DNA of 64,000 nucleotides from an uncultured Brachyspira sp. (GTDB lineage Bacteria; Spirochaetota; Brachyspiria; Brachyspirales; Brachyspiraceae): NCBI RefSeq assembly GCF_944388875.1, contig NZ_CALXKQ010000001.1, positions 310,001 to 374,000 of the forward strand, read 5' to 3'. Shown piece by piece: positions 27,860 to 36,331 of this stretch (position 1 is its first letter; each line of letters starts with the position of its first letter). The notes under the pieces were generated by a model. It saw only the letters and a program-made list of their open reading frames with translations, ran no database searches and was not told where the DNA came from. The position numbers and the translations under genes were made by a program.

Positions 27860-28072
27860 TATTATTCTCACTCCCCCACCCTTTATATTTAATGCTTAAT
27901 TTTGAATTTGAAATTTTATTTATCTTTATTGCTTTAATATGAATGAGAATGCCCACCCTAGAGTTTTTTAACTTTCTACACTAATTAACGCACGATTAAT
28001 ATTTTATTTCAAAATAAGCGTTATGAGTAAAGCAATTTAAATTATCCCAAAAATCAATTTACCGTGCGTATT
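27860..28072. repeat. Palindromic module 3, right half (diverged)
   Basis: After the ankyrin gene the module resumes: a C-rich right arm of hairpin B (CTCCCCCACCCTTTATATT), an AT spacer, the C-rich arm GCCCACCCTAG, and hairpin A (AACGCACG ... TACCGTGCGT). It has diverged more from modules 1 and 2 in the spacers, but the order of elements is kept. The remaining sequence to 28180 contains no other gene and must hold the guaA promoter. Confidence 0.75.
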
Positions 28073-28180
28073 AAATTTTTTTTATATATGCATTGTGTTA
28101 TGATAACTATTAATTGAAATTTTATCATTTTGATGTAATATTAAAAAATTCATAGTTTATTTTTTATAAAAGAGGAATAT

Positions 28181-29725
28181 ATGCAAAATAATATTGATAA
28201 GGTTTTAATACTAGATTTCGGCTCACAATTTACACAGCTTATTACAAGAAGAATAAGAGAATTGAATGTATATTCTGAAATACATCCTTTTCATATTTCA
28301 ATAGATTTTATAAAAAATTTCAATCCTAAGGCAATAATACTTTCAGGAGGCCCTTCAAGCGTATATGAAGAAGATGCCCTAAAAGTTGATAAAAAATTAT
28401 TTGAACTTGGTGTGCCTATATTAGGAATATGCTATGGTATGCAGATAATAGTTTATTCTATGGGCGGAAAAGTAGAAGGTGCAGAAAAACGTGAATATGG
28501 AAAAGCTGAAATTGAAATAACTAATCATGAAAGCATATTTAAATCATTTAATAAAAAAAATATTGTTTGGATGAGCCATGGAGATAGTATAAAATCTATA
28601 CCTGAAGGTTTTGAACTTATAGCAAAAACACCTAATACAGAGCTTGCTGCTATAGAAAATAAACAAAAAAATATTTATGCTATACAGTTTCACCCAGAGG
28701 TTGTTCATACAGATAACGGCATAAAAATTATAGAAAACTTTTTATTTAATATTTGTAAATGCGAAAAAAATTGGAATATGGGCTCTTTTATAGAGTATGA
28801 GATAAAAAGAATAAAAGAGAAAGTAGGCGATAAAAATGTAATACTAGGGCTTTCTGGAGGAGTTGATTCTTCAGTGGCTGCGGTATTAATAGAAAAAGCT
28901 ATAGGAAAGCAGTTAAAGTGCATATTCGTTAATAACGGACTTTTAAGAAAAGATGAAGACAAAAAAGTTGTTGAAGTGTTCAGAGATAATTTTAATATTG
29001 ATTTGATTTATGTTGATGCTTCAAAAAGATTTTTGGATAAATTAGCAGGAATTACAGACCCTGAACAGAAAAGAAAAATAATAGGACATGAATTTGTAAA
29101 TGTATTCAGTGACGAAGCTAAAAAGATTGAAAATGTAGGATTTTTAGCACAAGGCACGCTTTATCCTGATGTTATAGAGAGTGTATCATTAAGAGGAAGT
29201 TCTGCAGTCATAAAAAGCCATCATAATGTAGGCGGACTTCCTAAGGACTTAAAATTTGAACTTTTAGAGCCTTTCAGAGAATTATTCAAAGATGAAGTTA
29301 GAGAGATAGGATTAGAATTAAAACTTCCTGAAGATATAGTATACAGACAGCCTTTCCCTGGTCCTGGTTTAGCTGTTAGAATATTAGGAGATATCACTGA
29401 AGAGAGAGTAAAAATACTTCAGGAAGCTGATGATATAGTTGTAAGCGAGATAAAAAAGGCAGGTCTTTACAGGAAATTATGGCAGTCTTTTGCTGTACTT
29501 CTTCCAGTAAAAAGTGTCGGTGTTATGGGAGATGGCAGAACTTATGAACAGGTTTGTGCAGTTAGAGCTGTTGAAAGTGTTGATGCTATGACTGCTGACT
29601 GGGCTAAAATAGACTATAATGTTTTAGGTATAATATCAAATAGAATCATAAATGAGGTTAAAGGAATTAATCGTGTCGTATATGATATATCCTCAAAACC
29701 TCCTGCAACTATAGAATGGGAATAA
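28181..29725 (+). CDS. guaA: GMP synthase (glutamine-hydrolysing)
   Basis: The 514-residue protein has the class I glutamine amidotransferase domain first (GICYGMQ with the catalytic Cys near 86; HPEVVHT with the His near 170). The PP-loop ATP pyrophosphatase domain follows ([15 protein letters not shown] near 223), then the dimerisation domain ending [15 protein letters not shown]. It aminates XMP to GMP. GAGGAA precedes the ATG. No purine-riboswitch-like structure is visible in the short upstream stretch. Confidence 0.97.
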   Translation: MQNNIDKVLILDFGSQFTQLITRRIRELNVYSEIHPFHISIDFIKNFNPKAIILSGGPSSVYEEDALKVDKKLFELGVPILGICYGMQIIVYSMGGKVEGAEKREYGKAEIEITNHESIFKSFNKKNIVWMSHGDSIKSIPEGFELIAKTPNTELAAIENKQKNIYAIQFHPEVVHTDNGIKIIENFLFNICKCEKNWNMGSFIEYEIKRIKEKVGDKNVILGLSGGVDSSVAAVLIEKAIGKQLKCIFVNNGLLRKDEDKKVVEVFRDNFNIDLIYVDASKRFLDKLAGITDPEQKRKIIGHEFVNVFSDEAKKIENVGFLAQGTLYPDVIESVSLRGSSAVIKSHHNVGGLPKDLKFELLEPFRELFKDEVREIGLELKLPEDIVYRQPFPGPGLAVRILGDITEERVKILQEADDIVVSEIKKAGLYRKLWQSFAVLLPVKSVGVMGDGRTYEQVCAVRAVESVDAMTADWAKIDYNVLGIISNRIINEVKGINRVVYDISSKPPATIEWE

Positions 29726-29728
29726 ATT

Positions 29729-30712
29729 ATGAATGCAAAGGTTAAGTCTAATCGAAATAAAACTATAGACTTTGATATAGAAAGCGATGATGCTAAAGAG
29801 TATATAAAAAGATGCATCACAGATAATGACAGCATAAAAGAATACAGTAAAGAATATATAAACAATAAAACTATAAACGGCGACACATTCATTGTTTTAG
29901 AAAAAATAGAAAAGAATATTGCTGATTTGATGATAGTTGATCCCCCTTATAATATATCTAAAAATTATCATGGTTTTAAATTTAAAGATATAGATAATTT
30001 AAGCTATGAAAAATATACTAATTTATGGGTAGAAAGCATTATTCCTATACTAAAAGAAAATGCCGCTTTATATGTTTGCTGTGATTGGAAGTCCAGTCTT
30101 ATAATAGGAAATGTATTAGATAAATACTTTCATATACAAAACAGAATCACTTGGCAGAGAGAGAAAGGAAGGGGTGCTAAAAATAATTGGAAGAATGGAA
30201 TGGAAGATATTTGGTTTGCTACCCTATCCAATAAATACACTTTTAATGTAGATAATGTAAAAATAAGAAGAAAAGTAATAGCTCCTTACAGAATAGAGGG
30301 AAAGCCAAAAGATTGGATAGAAACAGAAGATGGAAATTTTAGGGATACATGTCCGTCTAATTTTTGGGATGATATATCGATTCCTTATTGGTCTATGGCT
30401 GAGAACACTGCACACCCTACTCAAAAGCCAGAAAAGTTAATAGCCAAATTAATATTAGCAAGTTCAAATGAAAACGATTTTATATTCGATCCTTTTTTGG
30501 GAAGCGGCACAACTTCAGTAGTAGCCAAAAAATTGGGCAGAAATTATTGCGGCATAGAGCAAAATCCTACATACTGTGCTTGGGCTGAAAAACGAATAGA
30601 ATTAGCAGAAACCAATAAATATATACAAGGCTATAATGATAATATATTCTGGGAAAGAAACACAATATCCATACAAAACAAAATAAAAAATGGGATTATA
30701 TCCCACGAATAA
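29729..30712 (+). CDS. Adenine-specific DNA methyltransferase (beta-class)
   Basis: The 327-residue enzyme has motif IV first (IVDPPYN near residue 73) and the SAM-binding motif I later (DPFLGSGTTSVVAKKLGRNY near 255), the order of beta-class N6-adenine methyltransferases. HPTQKPEKL (motif X region) precedes motif I. It starts 3 nt after the guaA stop, with GGGAATAA inside guaA as its ribosome-binding site. No partner endonuclease of the usual type adjoins it directly; the Eco57I-like gene 400 bp on has its own methylase motifs. It may be an orphan or an island component. Confidence 0.88.
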   Translation: MNAKVKSNRNKTIDFDIESDDAKEYIKRCITDNDSIKEYSKEYINNKTINGDTFIVLEKIEKNIADLMIVDPPYNISKNYHGFKFKDIDNLSYEKYTNLWVESIIPILKENAALYVCCDWKSSLIIGNVLDKYFHIQNRITWQREKGRGAKNNWKNGMEDIWFATLSNKYTFNVDNVKIRRKVIAPYRIEGKPKDWIETEDGNFRDTCPSNFWDDISIPYWSMAENTAHPTQKPEKLIAKLILASSNENDFIFDPFLGSGTTSVVAKKLGRNYCGIEQNPTYCAWAEKRIELAETNKYIQGYNDNIFWERNTISIQNKIKNGIISHE

Positions 30713-30803
30713 CCCCATTACTTTAATGAATGAACAAAAAACTACTTTTTTATTAAAGTATTAAAATTAAAGAACCGATAATATAAATGCGACAAGGGGG
30801 AAA

Positions 30804-30959
30804 TTATCCTTGCACATTTAAAGCACCCCCCGTGATTTTCGGCTCTACTTCAACAGTTGCTGTATTGTCAGAGAAATTACTTCTGACAGTAACATTTACC
30901 CCACCTATTGACGTAACATAAGTATTAGTTGTGTCAGTCGTCGTAATAGCTGTAACCAT
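30804..30959 (-). CDS. 51-residue Thr/Val-rich small protein
   Basis: A 52-codon frame, found by reading the gap between the methyltransferase and the restriction gene, starts MVTAITTTDTTNTYVTSIGG and ends GGALNVQG. It has only one Lys and one Arg, an alternating pattern that suggests beta-strands, and no signal peptide or membrane helix. An excellent AAAAAGGAG lies 8 nt before the ATG. A promoter (TTGTTT, 16 bp, TATAAT) precedes it at 31028-31001, so the gene is read away from the restriction gene. I do not recognise the family. Confidence 0.7.
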   Translation of the reverse strand: MVTAITTTDTTNTYVTSIGGVNVTVRSNFSDNTATVEVEPKITGGALNVQG

Positions 30960-31000
30960 ATTTGTAAACTCCTTTTTAAATATAGCTTCGTTCTAACTGT

Positions 31001-31028
31001 ATTATACATTATTATCAAAAATAAACAA
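31001..31028 (-). promoter_or_regulatory. Promoter of the 51-residue gene
   Basis: On the minus strand, TTGTTT (31028-31023) and a consensus TATAAT (31006-31001) are 16 bp apart. Transcription would begin near 30994, leaving a 35-nt leader with a strong ribosome-binding site. Confidence 0.55.
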
Positions 31029-31072
31029 ATATAAAATTTATTTTTTTGAGTAATTTTAATAGTATAAAAATA

Positions 31073-31101
31073 TTGACTTTAGGCATAAATTATACTATTA
31101 T
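31073..31101 (+). promoter_or_regulatory. Promoter of the Eco57I-like gene
   Basis: TTGACT (31073-31078) and TATTAT (31096-31101) are 17 bp apart. The start of transcription would fall at about 31108, the A of the ATG, so the message may have no leader. No ribosome-binding site is visible before the ATG. Confidence 0.5.
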
Positions 31102-31107
31102 AAGTTT

Positions 31108-33597
31108 ATGGCTTATAGTAATAATATCAGAGAAGAAGAATTAAAAAATAAAGTAGCTAGAGATTATTTTAACTCTTTCGATAATACTCAAATCATAGAA
31201 GAGATTGATTTCAGTATTGCACCGAAAAAAGAATCGGATAAAAAAGAAACAGAATATTTTTTGTGGGCAGAAGCTAAGAAAGGAAATAAAAATGATATTT
31301 ACGAATCATTTGTTCAGCTTATACTCACTATAGGAAAGAAAAGAGTTTTTGACAAGCATTTACCGCCGCCTTTTTTGGGAGCTTTTGACGCTGAGAAAAT
31401 AGCTTTTATTCAGTATTATAAAGTTCTTGATGTATTTAATCAAAATGATTTTAATTGGAATGTAACGCCTTCAGATCATGAAACTAAAGAGTTTAAACAG
31501 CTTTATAATCTAGTAGAAAATACTCTCAAAAATGAAAGCTATATTTATAAATTCGGCGATGATGATAAAGAGATTAAAAACTTCATAAGCAGTAATTTTG
31601 CAGCTGGTAAAACAAGCATATCAAAAGTGCAGATAGACAAGAATAATTTTGTTAATATATATTCAAAATGGCTTAATGCTGTAAAAGAATCTATATCAGT
31701 AGATTGGGATAAGGCAAAAAGCTATGGTATAATAGATGCCGATTTTTATTTAGCGGATTTACTAAGCGAAAATAATTTAACATTGAAAGAAAAGCTTTAT
31801 GTAATACTTAAAGAAGATCATTATGAGCTTGACAGAAAAATAGACGATATGGGTTTAGCCTCTAGTAAGGAAGCATATTTTTATGATAAGCAGAAGGCAC
31901 ATAATGAGTTTTGGAAGAGGTATCAAAGACCTCCTAAAAGCGAGTATTGGTATTATATAATAGAAAGACGCGATTTACTTGTACCGCAGGATATAAGGGA
32001 GAGGAAAGGCTCATTTTTCACACCGCAGATATGGGTTGAAAAGAGTCAGGAATATATCGCAGAGGCATTGGGAGAGAATTGGCAGGACGAATATTATATA
32101 TGGGACTGTGCGGCAGGTACTGGTAATTTGCTTGCAGGACTTACAAACAAATATAATATATGGGCATCTACTTTGGACAAGGCGGATGTAGAGATAATGA
32201 AAGAGCGGGTAAAAAACGGAGCGAACTTGCTTGAGAATCATATATTTCAATTTGACTTTTTGAATGATGAATTTGATAAACTTCCTAAAGACTTGAAGGC
32301 TATAATAGATGATGAAGAGAAAAGGAAGAAATTAGTAATCTATATCAACCCTCCTTACGCTGAGGCTGCATCTACAGGTACTATATCTGGTACTAGTAAG
32401 AATAAAGCAAAAGTTGCAACAGAAAATAATACAATAAAAAAATATAAAAAAATTATGGGAGCATCTTCAAATGAAATATTTGCACAATTTTTAATAAGAA
32501 TATATAAAGAAATTCCTAATTGTATTATAGCAGAATTTTCAAAATTAAAAGTTATACAATCTCCAAATTTTAAAGATTTTAGAAATATATTTTTAGCAAA
32601 ATTAGAAAAAATGTTTGTTGTACCAGCTGATACTTTTGATAATGTTAAAGGAAAGTTTCCAATAGGTTTTTTTATATGGAATACTTTAAAAAAAGAAATA
32701 GTAGATAGTTATTTATATGATATATATGATGATAATCAAATTTTTATAGGAAATAAGAAAATATACTCATATTCTAATTGTAAATATATTAATGATTGGT
32801 ATAAAAATTATTACGATAATAGTTCAGAAGAAATTGGTATAATGAATACTAGAGGAAACGATTTTCAAAATTATAATTATATTCGTATTTCATCTGATAA
32901 TAATCATAATCACACAAATATAATCACCAAAAATAATTTATTGCAATCATGCATTTATTTATCTGTTCGTCATTGTATTGAGGCTGATTGGCTTAATGAC
33001 AGGGATCAGTTTCTTTACCCAAAAAATACTTGGGAGGAGGATACTGAGTTTCAAAATGACTGCGTGGCTTTTACTTTATTTCATTCGCAGAACCGTATTT
33101 CCTCAGAGCAGGGCGTTAATCACTGGATTCCGTTCACTGAATCCGAAGTTAATGCAAAAGATTCTTTCTCTTCGCATTTCATGACTGATTTTATCGCTGG
33201 TAAGATTAAAAAAACTGCTTCCGACAATGACAGTCTTTTCAGCAGCGGTACAAAATCTTCGTCTCCTTTGAAATTTTCTAAAGAAGCTAAGGCGGTTTTT
33301 AAATCTGGGCTTGCTTTATGGAAATATTATCATTCTTTTGACCTTATCAATGTTAATGCGTCCTATTATGACATACGGGCATTTTTTCAGAAGTTTAAAG
33401 TGGACAACCGAGCATCTGCATTGAAAAATGCAGATACTTATAGCGAGGCTGGGAACTTAGCAATAAAAAGGCGTATGAACCCTACTTCCAAAGACGAAAA
33501 ATACAACTCTTTACTTGCCGATCTCAAATTCAATCTTGACGTTCTTGCTAAAAAGATTGCTGTTAAGGTGTATGAGCATGGGTTTTTGAAGGAGTGA
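31108..33597 (+). CDS. Eco57I-like type IIG restriction-modification enzyme
   Basis: The 829-residue protein has an N-terminal PD-(D/E)XK-like nuclease core (EEIDFSIAP followed by FLWAEAKKG, about 30-60), a helical middle, and a gamma-class methylase domain with motif I YIWDCAAGTGNLLAG (about 330) and motif IV VIYINPPYAEA (about 412). The rest is the expected target-recognition part. Such single-chain enzymes cut and methylate one site. Codon use is odd. The segment 32391-32965 is far richer in A and T than the parts before and after it, suggesting a swapped recognition block. It is flanked by other defence-type genes. Confidence 0.82.
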   Translation: MAYSNNIREEELKNKVARDYFNSFDNTQIIEEIDFSIAPKKESDKKETEYFLWAEAKKGNKNDIYESFVQLILTIGKKRVFDKHLPPPFLGAFDAEKIAFIQYYKVLDVFNQNDFNWNVTPSDHETKEFKQLYNLVENTLKNESYIYKFGDDDKEIKNFISSNFAAGKTSISKVQIDKNNFVNIYSKWLNAVKESISVDWDKAKSYGIIDADFYLADLLSENNLTLKEKLYVILKEDHYELDRKIDDMGLASSKEAYFYDKQKAHNEFWKRYQRPPKSEYWYYIIERRDLLVPQDIRERKGSFFTPQIWVEKSQEYIAEALGENWQDEYYIWDCAAGTGNLLAGLTNKYNIWASTLDKADVEIMKERVKNGANLLENHIFQFDFLNDEFDKLPKDLKAIIDDEEKRKKLVIYINPPYAEAASTGTISGTSKNKAKVATENNTIKKYKKIMGASSNEIFAQFLIRIYKEIPNCIIAEFSKLKVIQSPNFKDFRNIFLAKLEKMFVVPADTFDNVKGKFPIGFFIWNTLKKEIVDSYLYDIYDDNQIFIGNKKIYSYSNCKYINDWYKNYYDNSSEEIGIMNTRGNDFQNYNYIRISSDNNHNHTNIITKNNLLQSCIYLSVRHCIEADWLNDRDQFLYPKNTWEEDTEFQNDCVAFTLFHSQNRISSEQGVNHWIPFTESEVNAKDSFSSHFMTDFIAGKIKKTASDNDSLFSSGTKSSSPLKFSKEAKAVFKSGLALWKYYHSFDLINVNASYYDIRAFFQKFKVDNRASALKNADTYSEAGNLAIKRRMNPTSKDEKYNSLLADLKFNLDVLAKKIAVKVYEHGFLKE

Positions 33598-33614
33598 TTT
33601 TTATTTTAATAGGC

Positions 33615-33642
33615 TTGACAAATTATTAAAAAAGTGTAATAT
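33615..33642 (+). promoter_or_regulatory. Promoter upstream of the NYN gene
   Basis: TTGACA (33615-33620) and TAATAT (33637-33642) are 16 bp apart. Transcription would start near 33649, just before a hairpin and terminator. Confidence 0.6.
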
Positions 33643-33648
33643 AGCAAT

Positions 33649-33720
33649 ATGACCAGCCTATATTAATAAAATAGTATAGGTAGATCCTGCGGTGGTTTAC
33701 CAACGCAGGCTTTTTTATTT
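33649..33720 (+). ncRNA. Short structured RNA or attenuator before the NYN gene
   Basis: Between the promoter and the NYN gene a transcript of about 70 nt would contain two hairpins. The first is CCTATA/TATAGG at 33657-33680. The second is CCTGCG/CGCAGG at 33686-33709, with an inner TGG/CCA pair, and it ends in TTTTTTATTTTT. The NYN start codon lies only 3 bases after this tract. It could be an independent small RNA or an attenuator of the NYN gene. No known RNA family is recognised. Confidence 0.5.
33686..33720 (+). terminator. Rho-independent terminator directly before the NYN start
   Basis: A 6-bp GC-rich stem (CCTGCG/CGCAGG) plus inner pairing is followed by TTTTTTATTT. Transcripts from the upstream promoter or from the restriction gene should stop here unless readthrough occurs. 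Confidence 0.75.
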
Positions 33721-33722
33721 TT

Positions 33723-34436
33723 ATGCAAAAAATATATGCTTATATTGATGGATTTAATTTATATCATAACTTAAAATCTTATATTAAGAATAATAATCTT
33801 GACAATGAATTAAAATGGCTTGATGTCAGAAAACTTGTAAGCTGTTTCATAGATGAAAAAATTCAAATTTTAGAAAAAGTTAATTTCTTTTCGGCAGTAC
33901 CTACTCACTGCAGTATATCTAAGCAGGAAAAACATAGAAATTATTATGAAGCATTAAAAAGTGCAAATGTACATATAATAGACGGCAGATTTTCACAGAA
34001 GAAAAATACACATTTTAGATGTTTAAAATGTAATGAAACTAATTTTAATAAAGAATGTCAATATTGTTATAATACAGATACAAATTATTTTGTAACACAT
34101 GAAGAAAAAGAAACGGATGTTTCACTTGCCATAAATATAATTAGTGATGTTTTAACTATTACAGACTTGAAAAAAATAATTTTAGTAAGTGCTGACACTG
34201 ATTTTATTCCTGTTGTAAGATATATACTTGAAAATACCGACAAAAAAATTACTGTTCTTCTTCCTTTAGGACATCATTATTCTAATGGTTTTAATAACAT
34301 TAGAAATGAGTATAAAAATAATCATAAAAGATTTGATATAAAGATTATAAAACTTAATAATATATTAAATTCATTGCTTCCAGATGAAATTGAATATAAT
34401 AATAAAATATATAAAAATCCTTATAAAGCTAATTAA
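33723..34436 (+). CDS. NYN (PIN-like) nuclease with zinc ribbon
   Basis: The 237-residue protein starts MQKIYAYIDGFNLYHNLK, the first acidic motif of NYN RNases. KETDVSLAINI and LVSADTDFIPVVRYI supply the other conserved Asp residues of the metal site. A four-cysteine insert (FRCLKCNE ... CQYCYN, about 98-118) forms a probable zinc ribbon. NYN proteins are metal-dependent RNases (family knowledge); here the setting suggests phage defence or RNA control. There is no ribosome-binding site: the start lies right behind a terminator tract. The start cannot be later, because the motif begins at once. Confidence 0.82.
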   Translation: MQKIYAYIDGFNLYHNLKSYIKNNNLDNELKWLDVRKLVSCFIDEKIQILEKVNFFSAVPTHCSISKQEKHRNYYEALKSANVHIIDGRFSQKKNTHFRCLKCNETNFNKECQYCYNTDTNYFVTHEEKETDVSLAINIISDVLTITDLKKIILVSADTDFIPVVRYILENTDKKITVLLPLGHHYSNGFNNIRNEYKNNHKRFDIKIIKLNNILNSLLPDEIEYNNKIYKNPYKAN

Positions 34437-34499
34437 CAATTTTATATGAATTCTTTATTAAATTTTTTCTCTTTACCAAAAGTGAATTTATTGTACCTT

Positions 34500-34590
34500 T
34501 TTGAATAGCCAAAAAAGCTGCTTCTTTTGTTGGCACAGGCACCGCCCCCTCGCGAAGCGTGCCTTCGGCAGGCGAGAAGCAAAAATACTG
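34500..34590. repeat. Interspersed GC-rich hairpin repeat, diverged copy
   Basis: In an AT-rich gap this block contains GGCACAGGCACCGCC and GCGAAGCGTGCCTTCGGCAG, an inverted form of the CTTCGCTTGCCTACGGCAC motif of the copies at 60.4 and 62.1 kb. It can fold into GC-rich hairpins. The whole 34437-34673 gap holds no other feature. Confidence 0.5.
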
Positions 34591-34673
34591 CAATTATTAA
34601 TATCATCTTATATATTGTTGATGATTTAATTATTTGGTTTATAATTGAAGTATAAATTTTTTAAGAGTTTTTT

Positions 34674-36113
34674 ATGACTATTTTAAATGTTGATGAAATA
34701 GAACAATATGGAATAACAGAACAGCCTAAAGAATATAATTCAGAAGAAGAGCTTATCAAATGGCTAAAGTATGATTTATTAAAACAGGCACTTGGAAAAG
34801 GTAAAAACCCAGATGAAAATAATACTATAACTATTACAGATAATGAAGAATATGATTATACATTGAATATTGGTGAAATAAATGGTGAAAAAATAATATT
34901 TAATTTTGATATCAATATAAATTATAATTTATTTTTTATGAATAATAATGAAACTAACTATAAAATTAATTTTAATTCTATAGTATTTAATAATTTTGTA
35001 TCTTTAAAAAAGATTAAATTTAATAATGATATAAATATACAAAATTCTTACTTTAATAATAAATTTGATTTATTTGAAATAACATTTGATAAAAATGTTG
35101 ATTTTTCAAATTCAGTTTTTAATAAAGATAATATAGAATATTATTTTTATAAAGTAACTTTTAATCGAAATGCATTTTTTAGATCGGTTTCAATAAAACA
35201 TAAAATAATATTTAATAATATGTATTTAGAAAATAAATTTAATTTATCTATTATAGAAAGCTACAATACTCATATAGAATTTGATAATATTTATTTTCAA
35301 AATTCAAATTCTTATTTAAACATATTCTATGTAGATAAAAATATTCATAAAATTATTTTAAAAAATACTATTATAGATGGAAAAATAGAGTTGAGAAATA
35401 TTGAAGTAGAAGAAGCAGATTTTAAAGGCTCTGTTATTAATGGAGGTTTAATCAATCCTGTTAATTTCAAAGTGCATAAATTTGCTAATCATGAAAGTGC
35501 TTTATTTCTTAAACAGCAGGCTTATACTGCAAATAATGCTATTGATGCATTACAGTATAAAGCTCAGGAAGTGGAACTGCATAAAGAAGAATTAAAAGAG
35601 CAATTTAAAAAAGATAAAAATCTAAAAACTTTAGGAGATATACTTTCAATTGAATTAAGTTCTTTATACAGCGATAATGGGCAGAACTGGATTAGGGCTT
35701 TTATTTGTACTATTCTTTTTCCAAGTGTGTTTTTTACTCTTTCATTTGCTCCGTATACTATAACATTATTTATTTTTATAATTTTATGTTTTGCATATCC
35801 AATATTTTATAACAATAATATTACTAAATATATACTTTTTTCTCTTATAACATATTTAATAATTTCGTTTTTATATATGTTTAATGATAATTCTCATTTA
35901 AATTTTGTAAAAGAATTATTCTCTTTTTTGACACCTACAAATTTTAATCAAATAATATATAACAATGAAAATTCAAGTTACATATATAGCAATAACTCTA
36001 ACTATATACAATTGATATTTAAAGGAATTTCATACTTTTTAGGTAAAATTGCTTTTTGGTACGGCTCGGTGCAGACTGTTCAGGCATTTAGGAAATTTGC
36101 TAAAGGGGCTTGA
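34674..36113 (+). CDS. Pentapeptide-repeat-like membrane protein
   Basis: The 479-residue protein has an N-terminal helical part (1-45), then a long stretch (about 95-265) of degenerate five-residue repeats rich in Phe, Asn and Asp (VDFSNSVFN, ADFKGSVINGG), as in right-handed beta-helices. A charged helix follows (about 290-315, with KEELKEQFKKD). Then come four or so membrane helices (about 340-470), and the tail ends GSVQTVQAFRKFAKGA. Related proteins combine pentapeptide repeats with membrane anchors; the function is unknown. It follows the NYN gene on the same strand with a repeat between. Confidence 0.7.
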   Translation: MTILNVDEIEQYGITEQPKEYNSEEELIKWLKYDLLKQALGKGKNPDENNTITITDNEEYDYTLNIGEINGEKIIFNFDININYNLFFMNNNETNYKINFNSIVFNNFVSLKKIKFNNDINIQNSYFNNKFDLFEITFDKNVDFSNSVFNKDNIEYYFYKVTFNRNAFFRSVSIKHKIIFNNMYLENKFNLSIIESYNTHIEFDNIYFQNSNSYLNIFYVDKNIHKIILKNTIIDGKIELRNIEVEEADFKGSVINGGLINPVNFKVHKFANHESALFLKQQAYTANNAIDALQYKAQEVELHKEELKEQFKKDKNLKTLGDILSIELSSLYSDNGQNWIRAFICTILFPSVFFTLSFAPYTITLFIFIILCFAYPIFYNNNITKYILFSLITYLIISFLYMFNDNSHLNFVKELFSFLTPTNFNQIIYNNENSSYIYSNNSNYIQLIFKGISYFLGKIAFWYGSVQTVQAFRKFAKGA

Positions 36114-36115
36114 GA

Positions 36116-36331
36116 TTATTTATTAATTAAATATTTTGAAAGTATTTGATTAGCTATTTCTGATATTGAGGTTTCTGACTGCTTGGATAAAATTTCTAGC
36201 TCAGATAATATTTTTTTATCTAAATAAATGGGAGTTTCTATATCTTCATTATTAATAAAAAATTTACCATTTTCAAAATCTGTAATTCTCTGAGCTTTTG
36301 AAAAATTGTATTCTTTTTTTATATTACTCAT
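36116..36331 (-). CDS. brnA: BrnA-like antitoxin
   Basis: I start at the ATG at 36331 (71 residues, MSNIKKEYNFSKAQRITDFE), which has AGGGGGAA before it; the longer frame would add unrelated residues. It ends with a ribbon-helix-helix-like segment (ETPIYLDKKILSELEILSKQ) as in BrnA, which binds the toxin and represses the operon. It overlaps the toxin gene by 8 nt (ATGAGTAA). Confidence 0.8.
   Translation of the reverse strand: MSNIKKEYNFSKAQRITDFENGKFFINNEDIETPIYLDKKILSELEILSKQSETSISEIANQILSKYLINK

Noticed and set aside
26250-28072. Integron attC sites
   Set aside because: The hairpins next to the ankyrin cassette recall attC, and ATTTAAC occurs beside one arm. The paired RYYYAAC and GTTRRRY boxes are not present on both sides, and no integrase gene is in the window. 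I leave it as an unlikely alternative.
28073-28180. Purine riboswitch before guaA
   Set aside because: The short AT-rich stretch shows none of the conserved purine-riboswitch loops.
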